A DNA stretch of 44,935 nucleotides, taken from NCBI GenBank assembly GCA_025362955.1, contig JANYFB010000136.1, positions 1 to 44,935 of the forward strand, given 5' to 3'. The notes under the pieces were generated by a model that saw only the letters and a program-made list of their open reading frames with translations, made no database searches and was not told the DNA's origin. Positions 33,593 to 42,511 of the stretch are shown here, piece by piece. The stretch is from Akkermansiaceae bacterium (GTDB taxonomy: Bacteria; Verrucomicrobiota; Verrucomicrobiia; Verrucomicrobiales; Akkermansiaceae). A program made the position numbers and the translations under genes. Each line of letters begins with the position of its first letter. Within the stretch, counting starts at the first letter, position 1.

Positions 33593-34377
33593 TTCTTGTG
33601 GACGGGTAAAATTACGGGTTTGACGGGCTCAATTCCTTGAGGCGGCGATTCCGGTTTCGGCAAGGAAATGAGGAGTTGCTGTAGGCTGTCGATGGCGGTT
33701 CCCAGTTGCTTGGACTCTTCGTCCAACCGTTGGATAGAGTTAGAAAGGATGGCACCGACGGTGGCAGTCTGTTGATAGCCAAGGGCGTTGTCGTAGCCGG
33801 GTTCGGAAATGGAAAATACCTGAGCCCCGTCCGCATCCGGGACGAGAAGGTGGGGCCGGATGTTCAGGGTGATTTTTGAACCGGGAGCAAGTTCCACTTC
33901 ACGGGTAAACGGCGGGGCGGTTTCAGAAGCATCAAGACGCCATCCGGCAGGCGCTTGAGCCAGCGGCTTGGCAGGGAAGGGCGCGAGCAATTTCACTTTT
34001 GAGGGGTCGATGGTACCTTTGCCGACATGCAATTTCTCAACCCGCACGGCAAGTCCATTCTCTGGTTTGGGAGATTGTTCATCGGGCGAAATTGCAACTG
34101 AATCTTTGTCCGCTGGTTCCTGCGTTTGATTCGATGGCTCCGGAGGCTTTCCAGGGACAGGAGAAGAAGGTCCTTGCTTGCTCTCGGCTGAAATGGAGTT
34201 CGCAGCTTCGGGTTCTAACACGACAGAGATTTCCGCAGGCTTGCTCTTGTCGCGGGTGTTGAAGTCGTGGATGGCGTCAAGGACAGGATCCGGCGTAGGC
34301 TCCTCAACCACATTTTGGGCGTGGACAACGAGCGCACCAAGGATGCCCATGGCTATGACGGGCAAGTGGAGTTTCAT
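33589..34377 (-). CDS. Unrecognised exported protein of the pilus-type operon
   Basis: I do not recognise this 262-residue protein. It begins with a signal peptide (MKLHLPVIAMGILGALVVHA, residues 1-20). An acidic, proline-rich region that looks disordered follows, including PDPVLDAIHDFNTRDKSKPAEISVVLEPEAANS. A folded part starts near 110 (VRVEKLHVGKGTIDPSKVKLLAPFPAKPL), with beta-strand pattern to about 200 (REVELAPGSKITLNIRPHLLVPDADGAQVFSISEPGYDNALGYQQTATVG). A helical tail ends in LDEESKQLGTAIDSLQQLLISLPKPE. Both ends overlap their neighbours by 4 bases (ATGA), so it is translated as part of the operon. Confidence 0.72.
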   Translation of the reverse strand: MKLHLPVIAMGILGALVVHAQNVVEEPTPDPVLDAIHDFNTRDKSKPAEISVVLEPEAANSISAESKQGPSSPVPGKPPEPSNQTQEPADKDSVAISPDEQSPKPENGLAVRVEKLHVGKGTIDPSKVKLLAPFPAKPLAQAPAGWRLDASETAPPFTREVELAPGSKITLNIRPHLLVPDADGAQVFSISEPGYDNALGYQQTATVGAILSNSIQRLDEESKQLGTAIDSLQQLLISLPKPESPPQGIEPVKPVILPVHKK

Positions 34378-35150
34378 TTACCTGCGGTGGGTTGAATTTT
34401 AATCGACTCGTTCGTGTTTAGTCCGGCAGGTCGGGGTGAATCTGCGGCATCTTGTTGGTTGGTCGGAAGCGTGGGGCTGTCGGCACGCAAGGCACCTGCG
34501 GGAATGGAGCGCTCTATCAGGTGGTTCCATGAATCGAGCAGAACGGAGCCTTCCGCACGCAAATTCCTGGATTTTTCCTGATAGTCGGCGAGCCGCACAA
34601 GGAGTTCGCGGGCCTCAGCGACTTCCGCAGCCGTCCAACGGATGTTGCGGCTCTGATAGAGGACGGGGACGTCCAGATCGATTTTGGCAAGGTGTCCGCC
34701 GGGGGCCTCGGCGGTAAGGATGTGTTGGATACGGAGGTTGGTTTGCTCGAATGCGGCGACGGGTGACGCAGATGCTCGCATTGGAACGGGATGGATAGCG
34801 CCTTTTTCGCCGGGTAGCCGGTCTTGATCTGGCATTAATGGGGCCGATTTCGCAGAAGCGGTGACCGCCGCGACCAGTTTAGGGAAAAGGGGATTTTCCG
34901 CATCACTCGGAAGTGGACTCTGTGAAGCCATAATGACGGGCTTCGTGATATACATAAGGCAGAACAGGGCGGCGATGGCAGTGCTGGTGAACAGCAGCAA
35001 AGGATAAATCCGTTGGACAGAGCAGTTCGAGACGCGACGGTTTGCCGTGGAATAGGGACCCGCCGGGGTATTCAGAGTGGAAGGGATCGACGGCATCGCG
35101 CTGTCGTTCGCCTTGCTGATGCTGGGGTTTTGGGCGGGAAGTGGCTTCAT
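34374..35150 (-). CDS. Unrecognised membrane protein of the pilus-type operon
   Basis: I do not recognise this 258-residue protein. A short cytoplasmic stretch precedes one membrane segment at about residues 49-70 (YPLLLFTSTAIAALFCLMYITK). The rest is periplasmic, with a helical region AAEVAEARELLVRLADYQEKSRNLRAEGSVLLDSWNHLIERSIPAG near 170-215. The topology of one N-terminal helix and a periplasmic helical domain is shared by alignment-complex subunits, but no family can be named. The ATG at 35150 overlaps the previous stop as ATGA, and its stop overlaps the next start likewise. Confidence 0.7.
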   Translation of the reverse strand: MKPLPAQNPSISKANDSAMPSIPSTLNTPAGPYSTANRRVSNCSVQRIYPLLLFTSTAIAALFCLMYITKPVIMASQSPLPSDAENPLFPKLVAAVTASAKSAPLMPDQDRLPGEKGAIHPVPMRASASPVAAFEQTNLRIQHILTAEAPGGHLAKIDLDVPVLYQSRNIRWTAAEVAEARELLVRLADYQEKSRNLRAEGSVLLDSWNHLIERSIPAGALRADSPTLPTNQQDAADSPRPAGLNTNESIKIQPTAGK

Positions 35151-35617
35151 GGATTCTTCAGAGGTTGATCCGAAACTGGAACGATAGCGGCGGTAGGCTG
35201 CGCTGCGACGGAATAGCTAACAATAGTTTGGTCGGACACGCCGGGAAAGGTAGTGATGGTCATGGATTCGCGTGAGAGTCGCAAGTGCCGAAACGTGCCC
35301 CCCACGTTGCTAATCGCTTGGAGTCCCGGAATCACTTCTAGGGCTCCTGCCCCTCCTTGGCGTTGGTGTCCGATCCCATCTGAACGATAAATGTCAAACG
35401 TGGTATGTGCGTCCTCATCACCTTCCGCAGTGACCCGGATGTGCACTCCATCGGTAAACACGCTAAAGGCAATTGGCTTCATGGGAACCGGCGTCACCTG
35501 TTGGCCCGTCAATTTGAAATGGGCTTGCAGCAGGAAATCGCCAACGTGCTTGAACTCGGTGGCCTGAACCACCGATGAAAATGCGTATATGGAGATTATT
35601 ATTAGTAAGCGGGTCAT
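35147..35617 (-). CDS. Unrecognised small exported protein after the prepilin gene
   Basis: I choose the ATG at 35617 (MTRLLIIISIYAFSSVVQA) because it overlaps the prepilin stop as ATGA and opens a signal peptide of about 19 residues; an upstream ATG at 35632 adds five residues. The mature part has about 137 residues and a beta-strand pattern: FKHVGDFLLQAHFKLTGQQ, IAFSVFTDGVHIRVTAEGD, HTTFDIYRSDG, GGTFRHLRLSRESMTITTFPG and QTIVSYSVAAQ. No known domain was recognised. Its place directly after the prepilin suggests a partner of the fibre or secretin, by position only. Confidence 0.7.
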   Translation of the reverse strand: MTRLLIIISIYAFSSVVQATEFKHVGDFLLQAHFKLTGQQVTPVPMKPIAFSVFTDGVHIRVTAEGDEDAHTTFDIYRSDGIGHQRQGGAGALEVIPGLQAISNVGGTFRHLRLSRESMTITTFPGVSDQTIVSYSVAAQPTAAIVPVSDQPLKNP

Positions 35618-36024
35618 TGCCCAACATCCCACAGGGAGTCCTTGGTGCTGCCGGAAGGGTCATAAGCGACTCCTGTCCCGGCATTGATAATAGGGGGAGA
35701 TACGGTTACAATAATGCTAAGAGTAGTTCCGCTCAACGATGTGACCGTAGGCATCACGGTCACATTGTTAGGCATGTAGGGAAGGATGAGTGCGCTGGTT
35801 AGGCTGGCAACGGACACGGTGGGATTGTCCGCAAGGTACATCCGTTGGGCGGCATACACCGAACGGAGTGTTTCGGAAGCCTTGCGGCCCAACTTCCAAT
35901 CATCCATTCTTCTAGATGAGACAAATCCAATTCTGATGAGAACCAGTAGGACCATGATGACGATAGTCATTTCCAAGAGCGTAAAACCCCGTTTGAGACG
36001 GTAAGGTAAACGAGTGGATTTCAT
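35614..36024 (-). CDS. Type IV prepilin-like protein (pilin or pseudopilin)
   Basis: The N terminus RLKRGFTLLEMTIVIMVLLVLIRIGF is the prepilin pattern: a short basic leader, cleavage before Phe14 by a prepilin peptidase, Glu at position 5 of the mature protein, and a long hydrophobic helix. The remaining 100 residues have YAAQRMYLADNP, typical after the helix in type II pseudopilins, then a Val/Thr/Ser-rich, probably beta-rich part. It is 136 residues, in the range of minor pilins and GspG/H-like subunits. No prepilin peptidase gene is in the window. It overlaps the genes on either side by 4 bases (ATGA) and is the only prepilin in the operon. Confidence 0.85.
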   Translation of the reverse strand: MKSTRLPYRLKRGFTLLEMTIVIMVLLVLIRIGFVSSRRMDDWKLGRKASETLRSVYAAQRMYLADNPTVSVASLTSALILPYMPNNVTVMPTVTSLSGTTLSIIVTVSPPIINAGTGVAYDPSGSTKDSLWDVGQ

Positions 36025-36494
36025 GGCAACGATCTATTAGCGGATTCAGGGGCTTTTGCAAAGTCAGAAATCACGATGTTTCCGGTTCTGAAAAGTTTGA
36101 CGGTATCCTTGAAATTGCGTCGGAATTCCGGGTCTTCGGTAAGTCCTTTGAGATAAAGTAAGGCAAAGAAGAGGCTGATTGAAATCACAATGAGGGAGAA
36201 AACCCACCAAGTGACCGATTTCGTCTTGGGAGCGATGAACGGTGCATACCAGACCGTCCGATCAACGATCTGGGTGGTGTACATCTGGCTATTTTCCCGT
36301 AATTGCGCGATCATGTTATCAGCGGCTTTGCTACTACTCGCGATAAACAGGTGCTTGTAACGTACTCCGGGGACGTCTGGAATCTCCACCGTGCGGATAC
36401 CCTTCGGAAGGCATTCCGGTGGCCGAAGGGTTTTGATATGCATTTCATATACATATTTTTCCCGCAGCCAGCGGTCGAAGCGGGTGAGTTGCAT
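36021..36494 (-). CDS. Unrecognised single-pass membrane protein between PilC-like and prepilin genes
   Basis: I do not recognise this 157-residue protein. The N-terminal 90 residues are soluble (FDRWLREKYVYEMHIKTLRPPECLPKGIRTVEIPDVPGVRYKHLFIASSSKAADNMIAQLRENSQMYTTQIVDRTVWYAPFI). One membrane segment follows at about 93-115 (TWWVFSLIVISISLFFALLYL), then a basic/acidic tail. The topology looks like a cytoplasmic domain tethered to the membrane, possibly near the PilB/PilC motor. It starts 48 bases after the PilC-like stop and overlaps the prepilin start by 4 bases (ATGA). Its upstream region contains CTAACA. Confidence 0.7.
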   Translation of the reverse strand: MQLTRFDRWLREKYVYEMHIKTLRPPECLPKGIRTVEIPDVPGVRYKHLFIASSSKAADNMIAQLRENSQMYTTQIVDRTVWYAPFIAPKTKSVTWWVFSLIVISISLFFALLYLKGLTEDPEFRRNFKDTVKLFRTGNIVISDFAKAPESANRSLP

Positions 36495-36541
36495 GGTTGT
36501 GTTAGGTTGTTGAATTCAATTGATAGAAAACGATTGGCAGA

Positions 36542-37705
36542 TCAAGCGCCCGATTGCATCATTTTCGGCCCCATGAGGAAGATGGGGAGGAAAGTTCCGA
36601 TGAATACGGCTGCGATGAGAACGACCGCCATGAGTAGCACCACCAAGCTGATGACAGCGGCGAAGGTGCTCATGTGATTCTGCAAATCCTCTTCATACAT
36701 TTCACAAAGCATTCCCAGTTGTGCGTCAAGCGAGGCGGACTTCTCCCCGATGGATAGCATGTGAGTGACTTGTGCGTCCACCGAGGTGTATTTCGCGAAT
36801 GCGGTCGATAGCGGGACTCCCGAGTGCTCATACTTGTCGGCTGCGTTGCGGAGTTCCTCATAGAACGGCGTGTTCTTGACACTGTTGGCCGATACGCGGA
36901 TGGATTTTGCAAGGTTGATTCCATTGGAATGAAGCAACTGGATTGTTGATAGGAATGTCACTTGGCGGAGACTCATGACCAGAAGCCGGAGCAGACGCCA
37001 TTTTGACATGACAAATCCGAGGAGCAGGTTCCGCACATGGACTGAGCGGAAGATGATCACGGCGATGCTAATAACACCGATGACAAAGATCGGCCAAACC
37101 TGTTGCGTAAAATGGCTGACCTTGAATGAAATTGCGGTCATGCCATCGGGTTTCGCACCCACGCCATTTAACATTTCCTCAACCTGAGGGACAATTTTTA
37201 CTTGGGAAACGATAAATGCGCCCATTAGAACACAGATGATGCAGCAGGGAGTGATCGTTGCCTTCTTGATTTGCTTTTGGAAAAACAGGGAACTTTTCAG
37301 ACGACTGGCAAGTGCTTGGAACGCGTGGTGAAGTTGTCCTGCATCCGATCCTGCCTGGATGAGGCCAATGATTGTTTCGTTAAAACGGTTCGTCCGGCGA
37401 AACGCTTCGTGAACATTGATGCCCTTGTTGAGGTCTTCGCGGATGTGGGCGAGGGTATCGGAAACATCTTTGTTAGGCAGACCTTGCCCGTAGTATTTGA
37501 GTGCGTCTGCCGTGTTGATCTGAGCGCGCAACATTGAGCTGACACCGCGGAATAGATCGACCTGATCCTTCTTCTTGAACTCCCGAATCCTTGTGACTTT
37601 CCCTAGCCCGGAGATAGGACCTTTTTTGCCGACAGAAGCAGAGCCTTTCGCCGGGGCGGCTGAAGCTTGTGGAGGCGGGCTCGTTGCAGTGGTCGTGTTA
37701 GTCAT
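36542..37705 (-). CDS. PilC/GspF-family inner-membrane platform protein
   Basis: The 387-residue protein has the two-copy GspF domain. The first copy shows FKKKDQVDLFRGVSSMLRAQINTADALKYY...AGSDAGQLHHAFQALASRL. The second shows VTFLSTIQLLHSNGINLAKSIRVSANSVKNTPFYEEL...LSIGEKSASLDAQLGMLCEMYEEDLQ. Membrane segments lie near 150-170, 200-220 and 355-380 (VISLVVLLMAVVLIAAVFIGTFLPIF). It forms the rotor-like platform on which the ATPase drives pilin assembly. The N-terminal 45 residues are low-complexity Ala/Thr/Gly. It overlaps the ATPase gene by 8 bases. Confidence 0.93.
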   Translation of the reverse strand: MTNTTTATSPPPQASAAPAKGSASVGKKGPISGLGKVTRIREFKKKDQVDLFRGVSSMLRAQINTADALKYYGQGLPNKDVSDTLAHIREDLNKGINVHEAFRRTNRFNETIIGLIQAGSDAGQLHHAFQALASRLKSSLFFQKQIKKATITPCCIICVLMGAFIVSQVKIVPQVEEMLNGVGAKPDGMTAISFKVSHFTQQVWPIFVIGVISIAVIIFRSVHVRNLLLGFVMSKWRLLRLLVMSLRQVTFLSTIQLLHSNGINLAKSIRVSANSVKNTPFYEELRNAADKYEHSGVPLSTAFAKYTSVDAQVTHMLSIGEKSASLDAQLGMLCEMYEEDLQNHMSTFAAVISLVVLLMAVVLIAAVFIGTFLPIFLMGPKMMQSGA

Positions 37706-39395
37706 CTGTATATGTCATGTCGATGACCTTGCTGACGGCAATAAGGTCGGTTTTTCCGTCCCGGAGCAGCCGCAAGCCACTCCGTCGCAGACTTGGGAGA
37801 ACGCCTTCTTCAGCGACTTTCATTTCAAGTTCGTAGGGCGTCATCTCGCCTTTCGCGAGCATATCGGAAATTTTCGGAGTAATGGGAATGATCTCCAGGA
37901 TGGCAGTCCGACCGCTATAGCCTGTGCTGCGGCATTCCTGGCAGCCGCCGGATTTTGAAGTGAAAACCGGAATGTTTGCCCAAGAATCGTCGAGACTGAA
38001 AGTTTTCCGGTCCATTTCCTCAATGCCCGTGGAGGGCTCCTTGCAGTAGGGGCAGAGAAGTTTGACTAGCCGCTGGGCACAGGCGGCTTTCAAGGTTTGT
38101 GCGATTTTCCAGCGCTCCAGACCGAGTTGTTCGAAACGCTCGATGATCTGTGAGGCCCGCGCGGTGTGAATTGTTGTTAGAACCTTGTGACCCGTCACGG
38201 CGGCTTCAATGGCAAGTTCCGCAGATTCAATATCCCGGACCTCACCCATTAGAATGATATCGGGGTCGGATCGCATGAAGGAGGCGATCATGGGTTTGAA
38301 TTCCTTCGGACTCTTCAAGTCACAATGAGTGATGCCGGGCACCTCGTCTTCCACCGGGTTTTCTAGTGTTAGAATATTAACATCCGGGCGGTTGAGCTCC
38401 CGCAGGATGGCATTCAGAGTTGTGGATTTCCCGGAACCCGTGGGACCGGACATGACAATGATGCCAGCCGGGATTTTCATCACCTTGTTCAGGGCGAACA
38501 TCGTCTCATCATCGAATGCAAGTGTTCCTTTGCCAAGGGTTACATTGATATTGCTCTTGTCTAGCAAGCGCATCGTGACGTGGTATCCTCGATAGGTGCG
38601 GTGGCGCTCGTACCGGATATCGATAGGGCGGTGAAAATAGGAAATCGTGAAACGTCCGGAGATGCCCGGAGCCGTGTTGCGGATCTCGGTAGGGAGGCGC
38701 ATCAGGTTGAGTAGGAAGGCGTCCAACCGGTCCTTTAGTTTCATCGGAATTTCCACCCTTGCGCCGATGTCTCCGTCCACCCGGAAACAATAGTAAAATG
38801 TCTCCTTCTCCACCTTGAAATGAACGTCGGATGTACGGGTTCTAACAGCGTCTGACATGATTGAAGCGACGAGCTGGGCCATCGGCTCGGCATAGTCCGT
38901 AGTCACGTCAAAGTCATGGATTCCATCGTCCAAATCTTCTACATCAATGGCCTCAAGCTCGGACTTGCTGGGGCCGTTGTTAGTCGCGATAGATTCAATC
39001 GCCCGGCTGATTTCCGTAGCCAGCGTGACGATCTTGACAATCTCTAAGTTAGGGAATCGCGGTGCCAAGTACTCTTCCGGAAGAGAACTCCAGGGATTCG
39101 CAATCGCCACAATCAGTTTATCGTCACTAGTGAGGCAGAGCGGGGCAAAAAATCCACGGGTCATCACCGTGGAATCGCAAGTGGCATGAAGTGTGCCATC
39201 GCAAAATTCAGCGACTTTCGGGAAAAAGGGCAGTCCGTTGATTTTCGCGATGGCAGCCATGAAACTATAACGGGTGACACGGTTAGGAACCTGATCTTGA
39301 CCAAGTTCTGCATAGCTGGGGTCGTGCCCTGCCAGCTCGCCCATGATCCGGCGGCTGATGAGTTCATTAAATGAGATTCCGTCGAACTCGATCAT
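37698..39395 (-). CDS. PilB/GspE-family assembly ATPase
   Basis: The 565-residue ATPase has Walker A GPTGSGKS at 317-324, an Asp box (ILTLENPVEDEVPGITH), Walker B IILMGEVRD and the His box TTIHTARA. A zinc-binding tetracysteine unit is formed by LLCPYCKE and GGCQECRSTGYSGR, which is typical of extension ATPases rather than PilT. The N-terminal 150 residues are the family's variable N1 domain that contacts other parts of the machine. It powers assembly of the prepilin fibre. The ATG lies in a 4-base overlap with the upstream unknown gene. No retraction ATPase (PilT) gene is in the window, consistent with a secretion-type or non-retracting system, though it may be elsewhere. Confidence 0.95.
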   Translation of the reverse strand: MIEFDGISFNELISRRIMGELAGHDPSYAELGQDQVPNRVTRYSFMAAIAKINGLPFFPKVAEFCDGTLHATCDSTVMTRGFFAPLCLTSDDKLIVAIANPWSSLPEEYLAPRFPNLEIVKIVTLATEISRAIESIATNNGPSKSELEAIDVEDLDDGIHDFDVTTDYAEPMAQLVASIMSDAVRTRTSDVHFKVEKETFYYCFRVDGDIGARVEIPMKLKDRLDAFLLNLMRLPTEIRNTAPGISGRFTISYFHRPIDIRYERHRTYRGYHVTMRLLDKSNINVTLGKGTLAFDDETMFALNKVMKIPAGIIVMSGPTGSGKSTTLNAILRELNRPDVNILTLENPVEDEVPGITHCDLKSPKEFKPMIASFMRSDPDIILMGEVRDIESAELAIEAAVTGHKVLTTIHTARASQIIERFEQLGLERWKIAQTLKAACAQRLVKLLCPYCKEPSTGIEEMDRKTFSLDDSWANIPVFTSKSGGCQECRSTGYSGRTAILEIIPITPKISDMLAKGEMTPYELEMKVAEEGVLPSLRRSGLRLLRDGKTDLIAVSKVIDMTYTDD

Positions 39396-39976
39396 AGCTC
39401 GAAGTGTTTGCGGGTTAGGAAAGTCCAGCTTTCGTAATCGAGTCGGGCTATGGTGACGAATGGACGAATTCCAAATCGTCTAAAAACGGCAGCTCGGATT
39501 TCTTCAGCCAAGATGGATGATGCCACTGGATTAGCCGAGGCGGTACCTAGCGCATCGGTATCTTCTGCATAAATCACAGGTGAAAGCAAAATTCGGGCGA
39601 TTTTATGGATTTGATCAAACGACTCATAAAATGCAGAGGGAGCAATCAATCTTCCTGCAAAAGGGACAAACGGCGCATATGGCGTTTGGGTGGCGGCGAT
39701 TTTGTTTCCAAGTTCGAGGATGGCCGGGCCGATATGTTCTTCGCCATGACCTTGGATGCGTGCAAGCACTTCGATAAGGTCAGAAGGTTGTCCCAAAGCG
39801 TGTGCTTCGCGGGCGGTGGCGATCCCTTGGGAGATTTCTGATGGGGTGGCGACCCGAGCTTGCTGGAGCGCGGCAGCAGTTTGTTGAAGGCAAATCTCCG
39901 CAAAGTCCCAGATATCGGCTCCCTTGGCCTGAATTAAGGGTTCTTGAACCGCCAGAAATGGTGAGGCTGATGACAT
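39392..39976 (-). CDS. Unrecognised protein between secretin and assembly ATPase genes
   Basis: I do not recognise this 194-residue protein. It has no signal peptide and no membrane segment, so it is probably cytoplasmic. It is helical in the first 110 residues (QQTAAALQQARVATPSEISQGIATAREAHALGQPSDLIEVLARIQGHGEEHIGPAILELGNKIAA), then has mixed structure ending in IARLDYESWTFLTRKHFEL. It lies 82 bases after the secretin gene and overlaps the ATPase start by 4 bases. Co-translation suggests a partner of the ATPase N-terminal domain, by position only. Confidence 0.68.
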   Translation of the reverse strand: MSSASPFLAVQEPLIQAKGADIWDFAEICLQQTAAALQQARVATPSEISQGIATAREAHALGQPSDLIEVLARIQGHGEEHIGPAILELGNKIAATQTPYAPFVPFAGRLIAPSAFYESFDQIHKIARILLSPVIYAEDTDALGTASANPVASSILAEEIRAAVFRRFGIRPFVTIARLDYESWTFLTRKHFEL

Positions 39977-40058
39977 GGCGGTTATGTAAAGTTAAACAGT
40001 TTAATATGAAGAATTGTGTTGATCCGGTAAATAACTGGTCACTCCTATCAGCATAGGT

Positions 40059-41816
40059 TCAGCGTTTTCCTGCGGCGCTAAAGTGAGTTTGGGTGCGGGT
40101 AGGAGCAGATTTCTCTTGGATCGCGGGCTGCTCTGGAACTTCTTGGGGTAGTATCTCATCGGCACGAGGATAGTAAGGGGCTTGTGTAGGTCGTAGAGCG
40201 CGAATGGCTCTCTTCATGTTAGGTTCGTAGGCGGGACCGGGGTTGTCCTCGTCGATCCAGTCGTGGTCGCAGCCAAGCGCGGTGCTAGCACGAACCCGGC
40301 TTCCGGCAGCTTGGCTTGCGCTCCGACTCGTCGGATCGTAAGACTTGGGAGTGACAATGAAGACAAGGCTGGTCTTTTCCTTGGTGGCTTCCTTGCTTTT
40401 AAAGAAAAAGTTGATGATTGGGATATCTCCCAGGATCGGAACTTTTGTTTTATCCGTGTTTTGGGCTGCCGCATAAAATCCACCGACGACGAGCGAGTGG
40501 CCATCTGGCACTCGGGCAATGGATTCCAGCATGGATTCCGTAACGCGGGGATATTTATTTCCGTTCGCACCTATGATTTGTTCGATGATCTGGGCGGACC
40601 GCGGGCGCATCTTCATACGGATCGTCCCATCAGGCAGGAGGGTGGGAGTGACCACCATGGAGATGCCGATTTCGCGATGCTTGTCCGGATCCTGGTCGAT
40701 GCTTTTATCCGCGGTATCAATTTTATATCGAACTTCATCGGTCATGATAGCAGGCGTCGTCGCGGTGCCGGCGGTGGTAGTGGTGGTGATGATTGGAATC
40801 CGGTCGATGATAGAGATGGTAGCTTGCTCATTATCTTCAGTGATCAATGTAGGGTTGGAGACCTGGCTAGCGAGTCCACCATCCGAAAGTGCGCGAAGGA
40901 CGCCTGAAAGCTGGACAGGGCTGAGAACAAGATTGTCACCAGTGATACCAGTGGTTGAGGTTGTGGGCAAACCAAAGATTGAGTTAAGGTCCTTGGAGAT
41001 ATTGATTGATGTGCCATCCTTGCCAAGAGAAGTTGACCAGTTAACACCCGTGCGTTCGCCAGCAGTACTGTTTACTCGTAGAATTTTGGTTTCAACGATG
41101 ATTTGACCCTTGGCTTTATCGATACCATGCAATAGGTCGCGTGCTTGTTCAATGCGGTGGGCTGAATCAATGATGATGATCGTGTTTGTTTTAGGTTCGA
41201 AGTTTACAATGCCCGTGCCCGGACTAAGCATGGGTTTGATCAATTCCTTGATTTGTTCCATATCCGTCGGGCGGAGATAGCGGAGTTGATAGTGGAATTC
41301 AATACTTGGCAGTTGGCTGAGTTGTGCTTGGGTGAGTGCATAAATGGTGCTGCCTTTGACGTGGAGGGACAACCCGTACATAAATGCAAGTTCCTCCATC
41401 TGTTGGAGCGGATTTCCATCGTTAAGATGGCCTGTTACGCGGAACTCGGGACCTGCAATCTTTGAATTATGAAAATATTGGCGGCCGGCTGATTTTGCTA
41501 GAAATTGGAAGATATCATTGAGCTCCGCATCCTTGATGATATAGCCCTCGTCCGATTTTTTCATTTCTTGCTTCTGTTGTTCAAGCGGAGGGAAGGGTTG
41601 TGCGGCTCCCGCAGCTCCGGTTGCGGATGGAATCTCAGCGGATTCCACCACGGTCGCCGGTGCTTCGACTTGGGTATTTCCTGCGGATGGGAGGTCAGGG
41701 ATTTGCGCTCCCGCGGCTGCCACTGGCTCGATCACAGGATCGACTTGGGCCTGCAAGTGAAGCAATCCAGCCGCGAGAATGGCGGCGGAGATGGTGAGGA
41801 TTTTGGCAGCTTTCAT
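40059..41816 (-). CDS. Secretin (PilQ/GspD family) outer-membrane channel
   Basis: A signal peptide (residues 1-23) and a Pro/Ala-rich linker precede an N-domain (KDAELNDIFQFLAKSAGRQYFHNSKI...VTGHLNDGNPLQQMEELAFMYGLSLHVKGSTIYAL). A ring-building domain follows (FHYQLRYLRPTDMEQIKELIKPMLSPGTGIVNFEPKTNTIIIIDSAHRIEQARDLLHGIDKAKGQIIVETKIL). The secretin core ends in VPILGDIPIINFFFKSKEATKEKTSLVFIVTP, the family's best-known motif. The C-terminal 85 residues are polar and lack a recognisable pilotin-binding S-domain. Secretins form the outer-membrane gate for the fibre or secreted substrate. The layout recalls Amuc_1098 of Akkermansia. It is 585 residues and complete. Confidence 0.94.
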   Translation of the reverse strand: MKAAKILTISAAILAAGLLHLQAQVDPVIEPVAAAGAQIPDLPSAGNTQVEAPATVVESAEIPSATGAAGAAQPFPPLEQQKQEMKKSDEGYIIKDAELNDIFQFLAKSAGRQYFHNSKIAGPEFRVTGHLNDGNPLQQMEELAFMYGLSLHVKGSTIYALTQAQLSQLPSIEFHYQLRYLRPTDMEQIKELIKPMLSPGTGIVNFEPKTNTIIIIDSAHRIEQARDLLHGIDKAKGQIIVETKILRVNSTAGERTGVNWSTSLGKDGTSINISKDLNSIFGLPTTSTTGITGDNLVLSPVQLSGVLRALSDGGLASQVSNPTLITEDNEQATISIIDRIPIITTTTTAGTATTPAIMTDEVRYKIDTADKSIDQDPDKHREIGISMVVTPTLLPDGTIRMKMRPRSAQIIEQIIGANGNKYPRVTESMLESIARVPDGHSLVVGGFYAAAQNTDKTKVPILGDIPIINFFFKSKEATKEKTSLVFIVTPKSYDPTSRSASQAAGSRVRASTALGCDHDWIDEDNPGPAYEPNMKRAIRALRPTQAPYYPRADEILPQEVPEQPAIQEKSAPTRTQTHFSAAGKR

Positions 41817-41848
41817 GGTGATTTCAGTAGGGCGGTTTTGTAAAAGTT

Positions 41849-42511
41849 TCAGGGCACGGGATTGCCGGCTTCGAGTTCTATCGGAGCGTTCGGTCGATCC
41901 GGCGTCATGCCCGGAGCAGTGATTCCATGATGTCCCGGAGTCATGCCGATAGGGAGCATGTCGAGTTTGCGTGAGGCGATCTCGCCGGTATCGAGATTAC
42001 GAAATTCAATCTGCCGAGAAGTGACATCGGTAACCTCCACGCGGATTTGTTTGCCTCGGAAACTGAGCGGGAGCTGGTCACCTTGTTTCACGGAGCGAGT
42101 TCCCACCAGAAATCGCCTTTCGCCCGGCATGATTGTGGTGACGACAATTTTCTGGACGATTTCAGAAAATTGGATGGCCAAAACTGGGGCAATATGATGG
42201 GCCTTTTGTGCCACAGGAGCCTTGATGACGGGCTTGGCGTCCGGATCCTGCGCTTGGCCGAAGGGATCTCGGACGCGACTGCGGATCAGGAAAATTGAGT
42301 TGAGGGATTCTACATAGGCATTCAGTTCGGAAGTGCCTACGAAGCGGGACGGAGTCGCGCTAGCAGGGCCTGCCTCTTTGGGTAAGGAGGCTGGAACTTT
42401 TGCCTCCGGCAGGCCGGAACCCGGTGCCATGGGAGCGGAATCTACCACGGGCTGGGCCATAGCAGAGGATGCCATCAGCGCTCCAAGCAAGATGTAATTC
42501 AGTTTTCCCAT
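41849..42511 (-). CDS. PilP/GspC-like periplasmic protein
   Basis: A signal peptide (residues 1-19, ending SSAMA) precedes a proline-rich linker and then FLIRSRVRDPFGQ, close to the RDPF motif of PilP-like proteins. A beta domain follows (PVLAIQFSEIVQKIVVTTIMPGERRFLVGTRSVKQGDQLPLSFRGKQIRVEVTDVTSRQIEFRNLDTGEIASRKL), which resembles the homology region of GspC and PilP that docks to secretin N-domains. The tail is rich in Pro, Gly and Met. Its place just before the secretin gene supports this role. The call rests on position and short motifs; overall similarity is weak. It overlaps the PilO-like gene by 13 bases. Confidence 0.65.
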   Translation of the reverse strand: MGKLNYILLGALMASSAMAQPVVDSAPMAPGSGLPEAKVPASLPKEAGPASATPSRFVGTSELNAYVESLNSIFLIRSRVRDPFGQAQDPDAKPVIKAPVAQKAHHIAPVLAIQFSEIVQKIVVTTIMPGERRFLVGTRSVKQGDQLPLSFRGKQIRVEVTDVTSRQIEFRNLDTGEIASRKLDMLPIGMTPGHHGITAPGMTPDRPNAPIELEAGNPVP

